From Rugamonas sp045984285 (lineage in GTDB: Bacteria > Pseudomonadota > Gammaproteobacteria > Burkholderiales > Burkholderiaceae_D): DNA of 64,000 bases. Numbering within the stretch: the first letter of the stretch is position 1; the number at the start of each line of letters is the position of its first letter. Positions 37,932-47,447 of this stretch are shown here, piece by piece. The notes under the pieces were generated by a model, which made no database searches, was not told the origin of the DNA, and worked only from the letters and a program-made list of their open reading frames with translations. The position numbers and the translations under genes were made by a program. Where the stretch lies: the NCBI RefSeq assembly GCF_045984285.3, contig NZ_JBJQIK030000009.1:62001-126000 (forward strand), written 5' to 3'.

Positions 37932-39414
37932 CATCCGGCTGCGCCTGCTGAAATGGCTGATCGGGCCGATTCTCGTGCTCAACCTGGCGGGCGGGGCGCT
38001 GATCTATGCGCTGGCCTGGATTCCGGCCCAGCACGCCTTTGACCAGAACCTGGGCGACGCGGCGGCCGGGCTGGGCGCGCGGCTGAGCATGGGCGAGGGC
38101 GGCCTGCAGCTGGACCTGCCGGCGCGCGCCGAACAGGTGCTGCGCAGCGATGGCGATGACGAGGTCTTTTTCGCCGTGCGGTCCCCGCAGGGCGCCCTGG
38201 TCGCGGGCGACGCCGACCTCCCGCCCGTTTCGGGCCCGCGCCCGGCAGCCTGGGACGCCGCCATGCGCGGCGAAGCCGTCCGCGTCGTCACGCTCACTGT
38301 CGCCGTCCCCCCGCCCGCTGCTCGGGCCGCCACCGCTTTTGCGTCCGCCGCGGCTGCCCCCGCAGCCCGCGCGCCGGCGTCCAGCCTGGCCGCCGCGTCC
38401 CGCCGCGCCGCGCGTGCTGAGGGCGAGCCGGGCGCATTGCCGGCGGCGGGCGCAGCGGAGGCATCGGTAACGGTGGCCAAGACGGTGCGCAAGCGCACCC
38501 AGGCGCGGCAGGCCATCGTGCGCGCCCTGATCCTGCTGGAAACGCTGTTCGCGCTGGCGGCCGTCGGGCTGATCTGGTTCTCGGTCAGCAGCGGCCTGCG
38601 CCCCCTGAACCGGGTGCGCGCCGTGCTGGCCGCCCGCAGCGCCGACGACCTGTCGCCGCTGCCGTCGAACGAAGTCCCTTATGAGCTGGAGCCGGTGGCC
38701 CAGGCCCTGAATGGCCTGCTGGACCGCATCCAGGGCGGCGCACGCGCCCAGCAGGACTTCCTGGCCAACGTGGCCCACCAGCTGCGCACCCCGCTGGCCG
38801 GCCTGCGCACCCAGCTCGACGTGCTGGCGCGCCGCCACGAAGATCCGGACACCGCCCACACGCTGGCAATGATGCAATCCTCCACCGAGCGCATGATCCG
38901 CCAGACCAATCAGCTGCTGGCGCTGGCGCGCGCCGAGCCCAGCCACTTCGAGAAGAAGCGCCTGGAACCGCTCCAGCTGGACCAGCTGCTTGCCGACACC
39001 GTGCAGCATTTCGTGCACCAGGCCGCCCGCAAGCAGATCGACCTCGGCTTCGAGCTGGAGCCGGCCGTGGTGCACGCCGATCCCTTCCTGCTGCGCGACC
39101 TGGTCGACAACCTGATCGACAACGCAATTCGTTACACGCCGGAAAATGGCGCCGTCACAGTGGCCTGCAGGCAAACCGGCGCCGGCGCCGTGCTGACGGT
39201 GGAAGACAGCGGCCCCGGCATCCCGCCAGGCCGCCGCGAAGCCGTGTTCAGCCGCTTTGTCCGCCTGGACGACAAGACCACGGGCAGCGGCCTCGGCCTG
39301 GCCATCGTGCGCGACATCGCCCACGCCCACGGCGCCACCGTAGCGATCGATACGCCCGCCAGCGGGCAGGGCGCCCTGTTTACCGTGCAATTTCCCAACG
39401 CGCTTGCGCCTTAA
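37924..39414 (+). CDS. TctE/QseC-like sensor histidine kinase with Ala-rich insert
   Basis: A 496-residue kinase. TM1 is about 12-32 and a 2CSK_N-type periplasmic sensor (about 35-195) follows. TM2 is about 205-225, then HAMP-like GLRPLNRVRAVLAARSADDL, the HisKA box NVAHQLRTPLAGLRTQLDVL, and HATPase with NLIDNAIRYTP and GSGLGLAIVRDIA. Residues ~130-180 of the sensor domain form an Ala/Arg/Pro-rich low-complexity stretch not seen in the usual TctE family; it occupies 38311-38463. The start at MPSIRLRLL follows from coupling with the regulator stop. Confidence 0.92.
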   Translation: MPSIRLRLLKWLIGPILVLNLAGGALIYALAWIPAQHAFDQNLGDAAAGLGARLSMGEGGLQLDLPARAEQVLRSDGDDEVFFAVRSPQGALVAGDADLPPVSGPRPAAWDAAMRGEAVRVVTLTVAVPPPAARAATAFASAAAAPAARAPASSLAAASRRAARAEGEPGALPAAGAAEASVTVAKTVRKRTQARQAIVRALILLETLFALAAVGLIWFSVSSGLRPLNRVRAVLAARSADDLSPLPSNEVPYELEPVAQALNGLLDRIQGGARAQQDFLANVAHQLRTPLAGLRTQLDVLARRHEDPDTAHTLAMMQSSTERMIRQTNQLLALARAEPSHFEKKRLEPLQLDQLLADTVQHFVHQAARKQIDLGFELEPAVVHADPFLLRDLVDNLIDNAIRYTPENGAVTVACRQTGAGAVLTVEDSGPGIPPGRREAVFSRFVRLDDKTTGSGLGLAIVRDIAHAHGATVAIDTPASGQGALFTVQFPNALAP

Positions 39415-39513
39415 TTTCCTTTTGTCAGGGTTTTGTCAGGGTTTCCTCAGGGAAATGCAAGCTTGCCCCGCTAGACTGTTCCCATAATGCACAAACTCCG
39501 GGGGCAGGCAGCA

Positions 39514-39945
39514 ATGAAACGCGTACAACAGGGCTTTACGCTGATTGAAGTGATGATCACCGTTGTGATCGTGGCCATTCTCTCCGCCGTCGCGCTGCCG
39601 GCCTATAACGACTACGTTACCCGTTCGCGCCTGAACGAAGCCTTCGTGGCGCTGGGCGCGGCGCAGCCGGTGGCCGAGCAGCACTGGTCGAACACCCGCA
39701 GCTACGCCGGCTTTACGGCAGCGGACAACCCGTCCTTCCCGAAGAACGGCACCTACTTCGACTACAGCATCAGCAATGCCACGGCCTCCACCTATACCCT
39801 GACCGCAACGGGCAAGGGCAAGCTGGCCGGCTTTGCCTACACCATCGACCAGAACGGCAACCGCGCCACCACCAGCGTCCCGACCGGCTGGAGCATCACG
39901 GCCGGCTGCTGGGTAGACCGCAAGAGCGGGCAATGCACGAATTAA
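39514..39945 (+). CDS. pilE: Type IV pilin (PilE-like)
   Basis: A 143-residue type IVa pilin. The short leader MKRVQQG is cut before Phe in G-FTLIEVMITVVIVAILSAV, with Glu5 present. The Cys pair near the end (GCWVDRKSGQC) makes the D-region loop. The second in-frame start is used because it gives a normal short leader. It overlaps the next gene by 13 bp and heads the minor-pilin operon. In many relatives pilE lies last, after pilY1; here it comes first. Confidence 0.92.
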   Translation: MKRVQQGFTLIEVMITVVIVAILSAVALPAYNDYVTRSRLNEAFVALGAAQPVAEQHWSNTRSYAGFTAADNPSFPKNGTYFDYSISNATASTYTLTATGKGKLAGFAYTIDQNGNRATTSVPTGWSITAGCWVDRKSGQCTN

Positions 39946-40568
39946 CAGCACATCGGGCGCCACAGCGCGGCTTCACGCTGATCGAGCTGATGGTCGGCCT
40001 GACCATCCTCGGCATCCTGATGGCCCTCGGTGTGCCTGCCATGAACAACTGGGTGAGCATGCACAAGGCCCGTTCCGCGCACGAGTTCTACGCGGAGGGC
40101 CTGAACACGGCGCGCCGCGAAGCCGTGCGGCACAACGCACGCAGCCGCCTGGTACTGAGCGCCAATGCCAACGGCCAGTATGACTGGCAGGTGGACATCT
40201 GCTTCCCCGTGCCCGGCACGCCATGCAACGACGCGCTGGGCAACTGGTCCACCACGGCGGCCGTTGCCGCCAACGATCCGGAGGGCGCGAACGGATTCAA
40301 GTCGCTGCTGCGCTCCGCGTCGCAGCTGCCCAAGTCAGAGGTCATTGCGCCTGTCCTGACGCCGGAGGGCGCCACTGCCGCCTATTTCACGGAGCTGGGC
40401 TGGGCCGACACCACGGTGGACACGCGCCTCACGCAGATCCGCCTGAATCCCGCCTCGCGCTATGCCAATGAAATCCTGCCGACTTCACTGGTGCTCACGC
40501 TGGCCGGCATGGCGGTGAAGTGCAACCCCGGCGTCGCGGCCGGCGATTCACGGGCCTGCCCGCAATGA
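39933..40568 (+). CDS. fimT: Minor pseudopilin GspH/FimT family
   Basis: A 211-residue prepilin. The leader ends QRG, then FTLIELMVGLTILGILMALGVPAM. It continues into a GspH/FimT-type body with ARSAHEFYAEGLNTARREAVRHN, the helix characteristic of the group, and a disulfide-ready Cys pair (about 90-96). It is one of the minor pilins that prime type IV pilus assembly; FimT homologues also bind DNA during uptake. The stop overlaps pilV as ATGA. Confidence 0.88.
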   Translation: MHELTAHRAPQRGFTLIELMVGLTILGILMALGVPAMNNWVSMHKARSAHEFYAEGLNTARREAVRHNARSRLVLSANANGQYDWQVDICFPVPGTPCNDALGNWSTTAAVAANDPEGANGFKSLLRSASQLPKSEVIAPVLTPEGATAAYFTELGWADTTVDTRLTQIRLNPASRYANEILPTSLVLTLAGMAVKCNPGVAAGDSRACPQ

Positions 40569-40990
40569 AGGCGCCAATGAAAAAACAGGGCGGCGTGGCA
40601 CTGCTGGAAGTGCTGATCGCCATCATCATCCTCGGCATTGGCCTGCTGGGCACCATCGGCCTGCAGGCGCGCGCCTATTCGGCGCTGTCCGATGCGGGCC
40701 AGCGCGCCGAGGCCACTATTGCCGCCGACAAGCTGATCGGCGTGATGAGCAACGACGTCGCCAACCTCGCGAACTACCAGGTGGCGCTCGACGCTCAGCC
40801 GCCGGAAGAGCTCGAACCCTGGATGGCGGAGACGAAAAGCGCGATTCCTTCCGCGCGTGTCCGCGTGGCCGTGGTGCAGGAAGACCCCCTGCGCAGCCGC
40901 GTCGATATCGAGATCAGCTGGAAGCGCAAGGCCAACGAGGCCGAGAACCGGCACCGCCTTACCTCCTACATCAACCTGCCCAAGCTATGA
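40565..40990 (+). CDS. pilV: Type IV pilus minor pilin PilV
   Basis: A 141-residue prepilin (MKAPMKKQGG leader, then VALLEVLIAIIILGIGLLGTIG). Note that position +1 is Val rather than Phe. The GIGLLG-x-x-GLQ helix is typical of PilV. ATGA overlaps at both ends show tight translational coupling with fimT and pilW. It is part of the PilVWX core that sits at the pilus tip and holds PilY1. Confidence 0.9.
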   Translation: MKAPMKKQGGVALLEVLIAIIILGIGLLGTIGLQARAYSALSDAGQRAEATIAADKLIGVMSNDVANLANYQVALDAQPPEELEPWMAETKSAIPSARVRVAVVQEDPLRSRVDIEISWKRKANEAENRHRLTSYINLPKL

Positions 40991-42153
40991 AGCCCTTGCC
41001 GAATCCCGGCCGCATGCGCGGCTTCTCCGTGGTGGAGCTGATGGTCAGCGTGGTGGTGGGCCTGCTCGCCGTGATGTTCGCCACCCGGCTGATGGTGAGC
41101 TCGGAGCAGAACAAGTCCGCCTCGCTCGGCGGCTCGGACTCCATGCAGAACGGCATGCTGGCGCTGTTCTCCATCAACAGCGACGCATCCCAGGCCGGCT
41201 GGGGCCTGAACGATGAACTGGTCAGCGGCTGCAATACCGCGCTGGCGGACAACGAGGGCTTCCAGCTCGCGACCGTGAAGCGCGGCGGCGCCGACATCAC
41301 GCCGCTGGCGCCCGTCATCATCCAGAACAATGGCAACGAGCCCGACGTGCTGTCCCTGTATTCCGGCAGCGCCATGAGCGGTGTGGGGTCGGTGCGCCTG
41401 AAGGACAATTATGCGGGCGGCAGCATCCTCAGCACCGACTCGCCGCTGCCTTTCGGCTTCAACCGCGGCGACGTGGTGGTGGTGGCGCCGGAACCGGCAG
41501 GCCTGGACTGCAGCATTGCCCAGGTCAGCGCCACGCCCGATTCCTCGAACCTGAGGATCGAAGCCAGTGGCGCCTACCGTTTCAACGCCGGCACGCTGCC
41601 CACCAACTATACCGGCCTGCAGGCGCGTATTTTTGTGCTCGGCCGCGCCGATAAGCTCTCCTTCCATACCTGGTCGATCAACGGCAGCACCCTGCGCCTG
41701 CGCGCCACCGACCTTGCCGGCGCGTCGCAGGCCCCGCAGGCCGTGATCGACAATGTGGTGTCGCTGAAGGCGCAATACGGCTTCGATACGCGCGTTGGCC
41801 CGGCCTTCACGCCTAATGACGGCATGCAGGTCACGCAGTGGAGTTCCACCATGGTCGATGCCGACAACGACCTGACGGTGGGCAGCGCGGGCGACTTCCA
41901 GCGCGTGGCCGCGGTGCGCATTGCCGTGGTGGCGCGCAGCACGATGCCGGAACGTCCTGCGGCCGGTGCCGCCACCTGCACGGTGACGCCGGCCATGCTG
42001 ACGGTTTTCGCCGGCAATGCGCCAGCCTCCGTGGCCGCCGTGCCGGTGCAGGTTGACCTGGCCGTGCCCGGCGATCCCGTGAGCTGGACCTGCTACCGCT
42101 ACCGGGTATTCGAAACGATCGTCCCGATCCGCAATGCGGGATGGAGGCCATGA
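40987..42153 (+). CDS. pilW: Type IV pilus minor pilin PilW
   Basis: A 388-residue large minor pilin. RMRG precedes FSVVELMVSVVVGLLAVMF, with a Val at +3/+4 as usual in PilW. A long beta-rich body contains SLGGSDSMQNGMLALFSINSDASQAGWG, the PilW-typical early helix. Coupled by ATGA to pilV and pilX. Confidence 0.92.
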   Translation: MKPLPNPGRMRGFSVVELMVSVVVGLLAVMFATRLMVSSEQNKSASLGGSDSMQNGMLALFSINSDASQAGWGLNDELVSGCNTALADNEGFQLATVKRGGADITPLAPVIIQNNGNEPDVLSLYSGSAMSGVGSVRLKDNYAGGSILSTDSPLPFGFNRGDVVVVAPEPAGLDCSIAQVSATPDSSNLRIEASGAYRFNAGTLPTNYTGLQARIFVLGRADKLSFHTWSINGSTLRLRATDLAGASQAPQAVIDNVVSLKAQYGFDTRVGPAFTPNDGMQVTQWSSTMVDADNDLTVGSAGDFQRVAAVRIAVVARSTMPERPAAGAATCTVTPAMLTVFAGNAPASVAAVPVQVDLAVPGDPVSWTCYRYRVFETIVPIRNAGWRP

Positions 42154-42740
42154 TGCGGCAAGCCGCCAACCAGAAGGGCATTGCGCTGCCGGTCATGCTG
42201 ATCATGCTGGCAGTGATGATGATCAGTACCGTCTACCTGCTGCGCTCCACCAATTCCACCACCATGACGGCCTCCAACCTGGCTTACGAGAACTCGCTGA
42301 GCAAGGCGGCCGACCTGGGCATCCACCGTGCTTACCAGTGGCTCAATTCGCGCGTGGACCGCAATGAGCTGTGGGTGAATGTGCCTGCCGCGGGCTATGT
42401 GGCCACCGCCAATCCGGACCCGGCGCAGGGCGTGAGCAATCCCGCCTTCTGGAACGGCGCAGTCACCATCGCCCCCACTGCCGAGAATCCGAACACCATC
42501 CAGTACGTGATCCACCGCATGTGCATGGAGCAGGGCGCGTACAACACGGCGACCAATAATTGCGTGCAGACGGCGGCCCGCCAGAAGGTGCAGGCCAAAA
42601 CGCGCGTGGGCGACAGCCTGTCGTCCGATGCGCCGGCCTACCAGGGCAAGCCGCAGCTGCACTACGTCATCACCACACGCATCAGCGGCCCGCGCGGCGG
42701 CAACGTAATGAATCAGGCAGTTGTCATGATGGGGCCTTAA
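42150..42740 (+). CDS. pilX: Type IV pilus minor pilin PilX
   Basis: A 196-residue PilX-type protein. KGIALPVMLIMLAVMMISTVYLL is the N-terminal helix, lacking the usual Glu5-type motif as in other PilX proteins, followed by NLAYENSLSKAADLGIHRAYQWL. Three ATG codons (42141, 42150, 42153) are possible. 42150 overlaps the pilW stop, while GGAGG spacing would suit 42153. Four bases separate it from pilY1. Confidence 0.9.
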   Translation: MMRQAANQKGIALPVMLIMLAVMMISTVYLLRSTNSTTMTASNLAYENSLSKAADLGIHRAYQWLNSRVDRNELWVNVPAAGYVATANPDPAQGVSNPAFWNGAVTIAPTAENPNTIQYVIHRMCMEQGAYNTATNNCVQTAARQKVQAKTRVGDSLSSDAPAYQGKPQLHYVITTRISGPRGGNVMNQAVVMMGP

Positions 42741-42743
42741 GCT

Positions 42744-45700
42744 ATGAAGACATTTATCTCATCCTGTTTTTTACCCATGCTTGCGCGCCTGCTGCTGGCG
42801 CTGGCCGTCCTGCCTGCCGCCGCCATGGCCGGCGTAACGCAGATCGCCCAGGTGCCGCTGCTGAACCTTGCCGGCACCGGCGCGGTCAAGCCCAACCTGA
42901 TGCTGCTGTTCGATAACTCCGGCTCGATGGACCAGACCTATACGCCGGATTATGTGGACGACTCCATCTGCCGCACCCGCCTCACGCTGGCGCTGGGCAG
43001 CCTCACCGGCTGCAAGGTGGGCATGCCGCCTTTCATGAGCCCCGATTTCAACCGCCAGTACTACAATCCGCGCATCCGCTATACGCCGCCGATCAAGTCG
43101 GACGGCACCTACTATGCCGAGATGAATTCGGACCAGACCACCGGCTGGACGGTGGTGCCGAGCGACGGCTTCGGCAAGCAGAACGTGAACCTGTCGGGCA
43201 ACAGCGACACCAATATCAACCTGCTCACCGAATTCCCGGACCTCAAATGGTGCAATTCGGCCGACAGCAGCGACTGCCGCGTGAACACGGCAACCTACAG
43301 CTATCCGGACAATACCTACACCGCGTCCGCGGCCATCACCACCAGCCCTTACTACTTCAATATCGCCGTTGCCGAGTACTGCAAGGACGAGACGATGACG
43401 GTCTGCACCGCCGTGTCGCCCGGCGCCGCGGCGCCCAGCGGCTTCCCGGTGCCCGCCAAGGTGCGCTGGTGTAACAGCCGCGCCCTGACCACCTGCCAGG
43501 CCAAACGCGTGGGGACGTATATCTATCCCCGCTATTCGCAGCCGACCGGAGCGAACGTGGTGTTCGGCACCATCAGCATCGGCGCTTCCGTGTCCACTTC
43601 CTCGATGCAGATCACGGAAGTGAAGGTGCAGGACCCGGGCGGCGCGACCACGCTGATCAGCAATGGCGCCGTGACTGCCGCCAACGGCACCAAAACGCCG
43701 GCCAACCAGGCCGCGCTGGCAAACCAACTGGCGAAATCGATTATCGACAAGGGCAAGGGAGCGGCCGCCACCACCGGCTACCTGGCCTGCGTGCGTACCT
43801 CGGCCTTGTCCGGCGTGCCGTCCTGCTCGCAGTACAGCATTCCGCTGTCCACCGATAACGTGGTGGTGGTGATTCCGGTCAGCTGCACCGGCACCAAGAC
43901 GGTCGATACCTGCACCCCTTACAGCGATGCCACCGATCCCGCCTCGCGCGTTGGCTGGGGCATCCTGTTGACGCGCCCCGAAGTCCAGACCACGGCCGCC
44001 ACCTCCGGCTTCCCGCCGACTGCGCTGATCACCTTCAGCAACAAGACGCCGAACAGCGGCACGCCCAAGCTGAGCACCCTGAAGTTCGGCGCCACCACGC
44101 TGTTCTCGTCGGTCAATCTCGGCAACAACAAGACCAGCAGCACGGTGGCTTCCACGGTCCGCACCGCGATCAACAATGCCAACATCAACAATATCCGCGC
44201 CTATATCGGCGGCGATTCGGTGACGCCGGTATGCGCCGCGCAGTCGTCCAGTACGGTATGCGTCATCAACAGCGCGAGCGGCGCGGCGGACAACGTGGCC
44301 CTGACAGGCACGCTGTCCAACAGCGGCACCCTGGGCATGGCCTTCACGGCTTCCGCCAGCATGAAGGAGGCGCTGCCCGCAACGGCCACCGCCATCGCCA
44401 CCACGCAGACCGGCGCCACCGCCTTTATCCGCGTGAACCTGCTGCCGGGCCAAACCTACCCGCGCGAAAACAACCGCGTGGATTGCGTGGCGCAGGCGGG
44501 CGTGTGTACCTACGAAGAAGAGATGACCAACTTCGCGAACTGGTACGCCTACTACAAGAGCCGCCTGCAAATGATGAAGACTTCGGTCGGCATCGCCTTC
44601 GCCGCGATTACCAGCGACTACCGCGTGGGCTATGTGCGCCTGTCGCAGGCCGGCGCTGCCGGCGCCATCGACCTGAAGCCGGCGGAATTCTCCGGCACTG
44701 CGCGCTCCAACTGGTACACCACGCTGTATAACACCACCACCAGCGGTTCCACCCCGATCCGCACGGCGATGGACAATGTGGGCCGCATGTTCGCCAATCT
44801 CTCGCCCTACAACTATGCGGCGGGGCAGGAGGTGATCCAGTATCCCTGCCAGCAGAACTTCCTGATCCTGACCACAGACGGCTACTGGAACGGCAGCACC
44901 ACCAACAACGTGACCAGCAACGACAATACCGACCAGCCCAGCCGCTTCTGCCTGGCTTCGCGCGGCTGCGTCGACCCGCGTTCGCAATCCCAGCCCTCGA
45001 TTGCCGACGTGGCGCTGCACTGGTACAACGGCGGTTCCTCGAACAGCACGGTATCGCTGCGGCCCGACCTGGAGCCGGACATGAGCAAGCCGGGCCAGGT
45101 GCCGGCGGGCGACGGCGACAACACCCACCTGCACATGAACACCTACACGCTGGGCCTGGGCATGGACGGCGTGATGACCTACGAGAAGAACTACGACACC
45201 GCGCCCAAGGTCGGCGGCGACTTCTACAACCTGATCACGGGCGTGACCAACGGCTGCCCATGGAACGGCGGCGGCGCCTACACCTGGCCGAATCCGGACG
45301 TCACCAACACCGGCAACACGGTGCAGGAGCGGGTGGACGACCTGTGGCACGCGGCCATCAATGGCCACGGCAAATACTTCAGCGCGAACGAGCCGAAGGA
45401 AGTGGTGGAAGGCCTGAGCGATGCGCTGGCCAATATGCAGGTCACGCTGGGCGCGGCGTCGTCGGCGGCAACCTCCACCCCGAACATTTCGCAGCAGGAC
45501 AACGATATCTTCTCCGATACCTTCACCACGGTGAAATGGTACGGTGAGCTGAACAAGCGCAAGATCGACATCACCAACGGCAATGTGAGCCTGACGCCGG
45601 AATGGACCACCAACGATACGCTGGGCCACCAGGTGGATGCCAGCAGCGACACGCGCAAGATCTATATGTGGAACGCGGCCGGCACCAGCGGCAGCACCCC

Positions 45701-47375
45701 GGCTAACTTCCTGTTCAGCACCATGACGGTGGAGAAGCCATGGTTCACCGATAAATGCACCTTGCTGTCGCAATGCACCTTGCTGTCAGCCTCGGACCGC
45801 GCCATCGTCAACAGCGGCACGAACCTGGTGAACTGGCTGCGCGGCCAGCAGCAATATGCGAACGACACCATCTTCCGCGCCTATTCGCCGTCGCCCACCT
45901 CGCCCTCGATTCCCGTGGTGCTGGGCGATATCGCTTCCTCGCGCCCGGCCTATGTGCGCGATCCGCGCAAGGACTACACCTTGAACGGCTACCAGGCCTG
46001 GAAGGTGGCGACCGCCAAGGCCCGCACCCATGCCACCGTGTTCACCGCGGCCAATGACGGCATGCTGCATGCCTTCAATGCGGATGACGGCGAGGAACTC
46101 TGGGCTTACGTGCCGCGCGTTACGATGAACAAGCTGTACAAGCTGGCCAGCACCACCTATGCAACCAATCACCAGTTCACCACCGACGGTGCGCCGGAAG
46201 TGGGCGATGTCTACTTCGGCGGCGCCTGGCATACGGTGCTGGTGGCGGGCTACAACGGCGGCGGCCGCGGCTACTACGCGCTGGACATCACGGATCCGGA
46301 CAATCCCAAACAGCTATGGGAAATCTGCGCCGATGCCGATGTATGCGGCAATGTACAGCCGAATATGGGCCTCAGCTTCGGTAATCCGCAATTCGGCACG
46401 CTGGCGGACGGCACCTGGGCCGTGTTCCTCACCTCCGGCTACAACAACGTGCCGGGCACGGACAATGTGGACACCGGCGACGGCCGGGGCAGGCTGTACG
46501 TGGTCAATGTGCAGACGGGCGCCCTGATCCAGGAGATCCTGACCGATGCCTCGGACAACACCACCACGCCGAGCGGCCTGGCGAAGATTACGGCCATTAC
46601 GGAAGATCCGCAGACCGACCCGCGCGTGACCTATATCTACGGCGGCGACAACCAGGGCCGCCTGTTCCGCTTCGACTTCACCGGCGCCGGCGGCGGCACG
46701 GTGATGAAGCTGGGCGATACCGGCCCGCAGCAGCCCATCACCACACGGCCAGACGTGACGCTGTGCGCCATCGAGGGCACTGACGGCACGAAGACTGCGC
46801 AGCGCGTGGTGCTGGTCGGCACCGGCCGCCTGCTGGACGTGCCGGACACCACCAATACCGATGTGCAGAGCCTCTACCTGCTGAAGGACCAGGGCGCGCT
46901 GGTGGACCTGCGCGGCAGCAGCATGGAAAAGCAGACGCTGGTGAGCACGGGCGGCGGCAACAGCAATGTGTACGAGATCAAGGAAGACAAGGCCGACCTG
47001 CGCACCAAGGCGGGCTGGTACTTCGACTGGAAGCTGAATGCGGGCGAGCGCATGAACATCGACCCGCGCATCGTCAGCGGCGTGGCCAATGTCGTCACCA
47101 ACATCCCGACTTCCAGCTCCTCCTGCTCGGTGGGCGGCACCAGCAATGCCTATGCGGTGGATGTGTGCAACGGCAGCGGCGTGAACGGCACGGTGGTCGG
47201 CGGCACGCTGTCGAATACCTCGGCGGCGGTGGGCTTCATCATCATCCGCCTGCCGAACGGCCAGCTGAAGATGATCACCACCACCGCCAAGGGCGAAACC
47301 CTGACCCGTCCGATCACGGAACTGGACTCGGAAGGCGCCCACCCGGTAGGCTGGCGGCGCGTGAAGGGCGACTGA
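42744..47375 (+). CDS. pilY1: PilY1-type pilus tip adhesin
   Basis: A 1543-residue secreted protein. The signal peptide ends near residue 29 (AAMAG). A VWA-like domain starts at NLMLLFDNSGSM (MIDAS residues D57, S59, S61) and resumes after a long Thr/Ser-rich insert with FLILTTDGYW. The C-terminal PilC beta-propeller (about 1040-1480) contains VFTAANDGMLHAFNADDGEEL, and an EF-hand-like calcium loop DNVDTGDGRGRLYV. PilY1 sits at the pilus tip and controls retraction, adhesion and surface sensing. The insert is unusually large and repeat-like (several ~100-residue strand-rich units). Confidence 0.93.
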   Translation: MKTFISSCFLPMLARLLLALAVLPAAAMAGVTQIAQVPLLNLAGTGAVKPNLMLLFDNSGSMDQTYTPDYVDDSICRTRLTLALGSLTGCKVGMPPFMSPDFNRQYYNPRIRYTPPIKSDGTYYAEMNSDQTTGWTVVPSDGFGKQNVNLSGNSDTNINLLTEFPDLKWCNSADSSDCRVNTATYSYPDNTYTASAAITTSPYYFNIAVAEYCKDETMTVCTAVSPGAAAPSGFPVPAKVRWCNSRALTTCQAKRVGTYIYPRYSQPTGANVVFGTISIGASVSTSSMQITEVKVQDPGGATTLISNGAVTAANGTKTPANQAALANQLAKSIIDKGKGAAATTGYLACVRTSALSGVPSCSQYSIPLSTDNVVVVIPVSCTGTKTVDTCTPYSDATDPASRVGWGILLTRPEVQTTAATSGFPPTALITFSNKTPNSGTPKLSTLKFGATTLFSSVNLGNNKTSSTVASTVRTAINNANINNIRAYIGGDSVTPVCAAQSSSTVCVINSASGAADNVALTGTLSNSGTLGMAFTASASMKEALPATATAIATTQTGATAFIRVNLLPGQTYPRENNRVDCVAQAGVCTYEEEMTNFANWYAYYKSRLQMMKTSVGIAFAAITSDYRVGYVRLSQAGAAGAIDLKPAEFSGTARSNWYTTLYNTTTSGSTPIRTAMDNVGRMFANLSPYNYAAGQEVIQYPCQQNFLILTTDGYWNGSTTNNVTSNDNTDQPSRFCLASRGCVDPRSQSQPSIADVALHWYNGGSSNSTVSLRPDLEPDMSKPGQVPAGDGDNTHLHMNTYTLGLGMDGVMTYEKNYDTAPKVGGDFYNLITGVTNGCPWNGGGAYTWPNPDVTNTGNTVQERVDDLWHAAINGHGKYFSANEPKEVVEGLSDALANMQVTLGAASSAATSTPNISQQDNDIFSDTFTTVKWYGELNKRKIDITNGNVSLTPEWTTNDTLGHQVDASSDTRKIYMWNAAGTSGSTPANFLFSTMTVEKPWFTDKCTLLSQCTLLSASDRAIVNSGTNLVNWLRGQQQYANDTIFRAYSPSPTSPSIPVVLGDIASSRPAYVRDPRKDYTLNGYQAWKVATAKARTHATVFTAANDGMLHAFNADDGEELWAYVPRVTMNKLYKLASTTYATNHQFTTDGAPEVGDVYFGGAWHTVLVAGYNGGGRGYYALDITDPDNPKQLWEICADADVCGNVQPNMGLSFGNPQFGTLADGTWAVFLTSGYNNVPGTDNVDTGDGRGRLYVVNVQTGALIQEILTDASDNTTTPSGLAKITAITEDPQTDPRVTYIYGGDNQGRLFRFDFTGAGGGTVMKLGDTGPQQPITTRPDVTLCAIEGTDGTKTAQRVVLVGTGRLLDVPDTTNTDVQSLYLLKDQGALVDLRGSSMEKQTLVSTGGGNSNVYEIKEDKADLRTKAGWYFDWKLNAGERMNIDPRIVSGVANVVTNIPTSSSSCSVGGTSNAYAVDVCNGSGVNGTVVGGTLSNTSAAVGFIIIRLPNGQLKMITTTAKGETLTRPITELDSEGAHPVGWRRVKGD

Positions 47376-47447
47376 TTTCCACCCGGAGGCGGCCAAAAAA
47401 CGGTAAAATCGCAGGTTTTCCTGCCGAGCCGTTGAGTGGCCGCCATC

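Noticed and set aside
42771..45773. 1000-residue minus-strand frame opposite pilY1
   Set aside because: Shadow of pilY1: no family similarity, no ribosome site, and composition typical of antisense frames.
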